Positions 63,475 to 64,000 of a stretch of DNA of 64,000 bases are shown here, piece by piece. Source of the stretch: Aureimonas jatrophae (GTDB lineage Bacteria > Pseudomonadota > Alphaproteobacteria > Rhizobiales > Rhizobiaceae); contig NZ_FNIT01000001.1 in the NCBI RefSeq assembly GCF_900104035.1, positions 454,179-518,178 of the forward strand, given 5' to 3'. The translations under genes were made by a program, and so were the position numbers. Every line of letters begins with the position of its first letter. Position 1 is the first letter of the stretch. The notes beneath the pieces were generated by a model, which saw nothing but the letters and a program-made list of their open reading frames with translations, was not told where the DNA came from and made no database searches.

Positions 63475-64000
63475 TCAGACCTTCTCGACTTCGGGACGGC
63501 CGAGCAGACCGGAGGGAAGGAAGATCAGCGTGATGGCGAGGATCGAGAAGGCGGCGACGTCCTTGTACTCGACCGAAAAGTAGCCGGCCCAGAAGGTCTC
63601 GATCAGGCCGATGGCGAGGCCGCCGAGCATGGCGCCGGGCAACGAGCCGATGCCGCCGAGAACCGCCGCCGTAAAGGCTTTAACGCCGGCAAGGAACCCG
63701 ATGTAGAAGTCGATCACGCCGTAGTAGAGGAGATACATCGTGCCGGCGACCGCGGCGAGCGAGGCGCCCATGACAAAGGTCAGCGAGATCGTCCGGTCGA
63801 CGTTGACGCCGAGCAGCGATGCCATCTTGGCGTCCTGCTCGCAGGCCCGCTGCTGGCGACCGAGCGGCGTGCGCGTGATCAGGAGCGAGAAGGCGACCAT
63901 CAGCACGAGCGTCGTCGCGATGATCAGGATCTGCATGTACGAGATCTGCACGCCGTTCGTGATCATCACCGTTCCGGTGACCTGCGGCGGCAGCGGCTTC
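63475..64000 (-). CDS. livH: Branched-chain amino acid ABC transporter permease LivH (partial)
   Basis: C-terminal ~175 residues; the gene begins beyond the right edge. Helical permease with [23 protein letters not shown] (the ATPase-docking loop) and [30 protein letters not shown], both LivH hallmarks. The apparent ATG at 63969 is internal. First known gene of the liv operon in the window. Confidence 0.94.
   Translation of the reverse strand, partial: KPLPPQVTGTVMITNGVQISYMQILIIATTLVLMVAFSLLITRTPLGRQQRACEQDAKMASLLGVNVDRTISLTFVMGASLAAVAGTMYLLYYGVIDFYIGFLAGVKAFTAAVLGGIGSLPGAMLGGLAIGLIETFWAGYFSVEYKDVAAFSILAITLIFLPSGLLGRPEVEKV

Overview
The window is high-GC DNA with densely packed genes, and its content points to an alphaproteobacterium of the order Hyphomicrobiales (Rhizobiales). 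The evidence is a Rhizobiales-type porin (24758-26029), a rhizobial-type chemotaxis operon whose flanking small genes match cheS and cheT, a TIGR02301-type protein, and the housekeeping run smpB ... udg, NYN, rpoZ, rsh, pyrE, DUF2062, acpS, lepB, rnc, era, recO that is typical of that order. The family cannot be fixed from sequence reading alone; an Aurantimonadaceae-like organism would fit. I see no tRNA, rRNA, CRISPR array, insertion sequence or prophage.

Region 1 (1-17.7 kb) holds the 5' part of an exopolysaccharide sugar transferase and two complete chemosensory operons transcribed away from each other from a shared ~400 bp region. The left operon (9764 down to 1227) reads mcp-cheS-cheY1-cheA-cheW-cheR-cheB-cheY2-cheD-cheT. 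The right operon (10167 up to 17689) reads STAS-cheY-cheA-cheW-cheW-cheR-cheB followed by a 589-residue soluble protein. That last protein combines a CheZ-like D-x-x-x-Q motif, an MCP-like hairpin tip and an acidic C-terminal peptide like the CheY-binding peptides of FliM and CheZ. It is the best candidate here for something undescribed.

Region 2 (17.7-29.8 kb) is accessory metabolism and envelope. It has a LysR regulator divergent from methylmalonate-semialdehyde dehydrogenase, an AEC permease, a small P-loop kinase, a GlcG/HbpS-like protein, a YegD-like Hsp70, an uncharacterised protein with a possible LOTUS (OST-HTH) domain, the porin, a ~1.2 kb gene-poor stretch and a soluble lytic transglycosylase.

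Region 3 (29.8-44.5 kb) is housekeeping: dapA, smpB, a peroxiredoxin, UDGb, a NYN-domain protein, rpoZ, the bifunctional (p)ppGpp enzyme rsh, pyrE, a DUF2062 protein, acpS, lepB, rnc, era, recO, a tyrosine phosphatase-like protein, an HD hydrolase, ygfZ and a dihydroorotase-type amidohydrolase. It couples translation quality control, the stringent response, pyrimidine synthesis and RNA processing.

Region 4 (44.5-64 kb) contains small conserved hypotheticals (one with an exact CtrA-type box upstream), a Nudix hydrolase, an SRAP protein with a degenerate active site, an M42 peptidase, a LysE-type exporter, cysS, prolyl iminopeptidase, a GFA-family protein, rarD, a LOG-type protein, the biotin ECF transporter bioYMN, a D-amino-acid aminotransferase, xylB, and a branched-chain amino acid ABC transporter (livK, DUF6867, livF, livG, livM, livH) that runs off the right edge.
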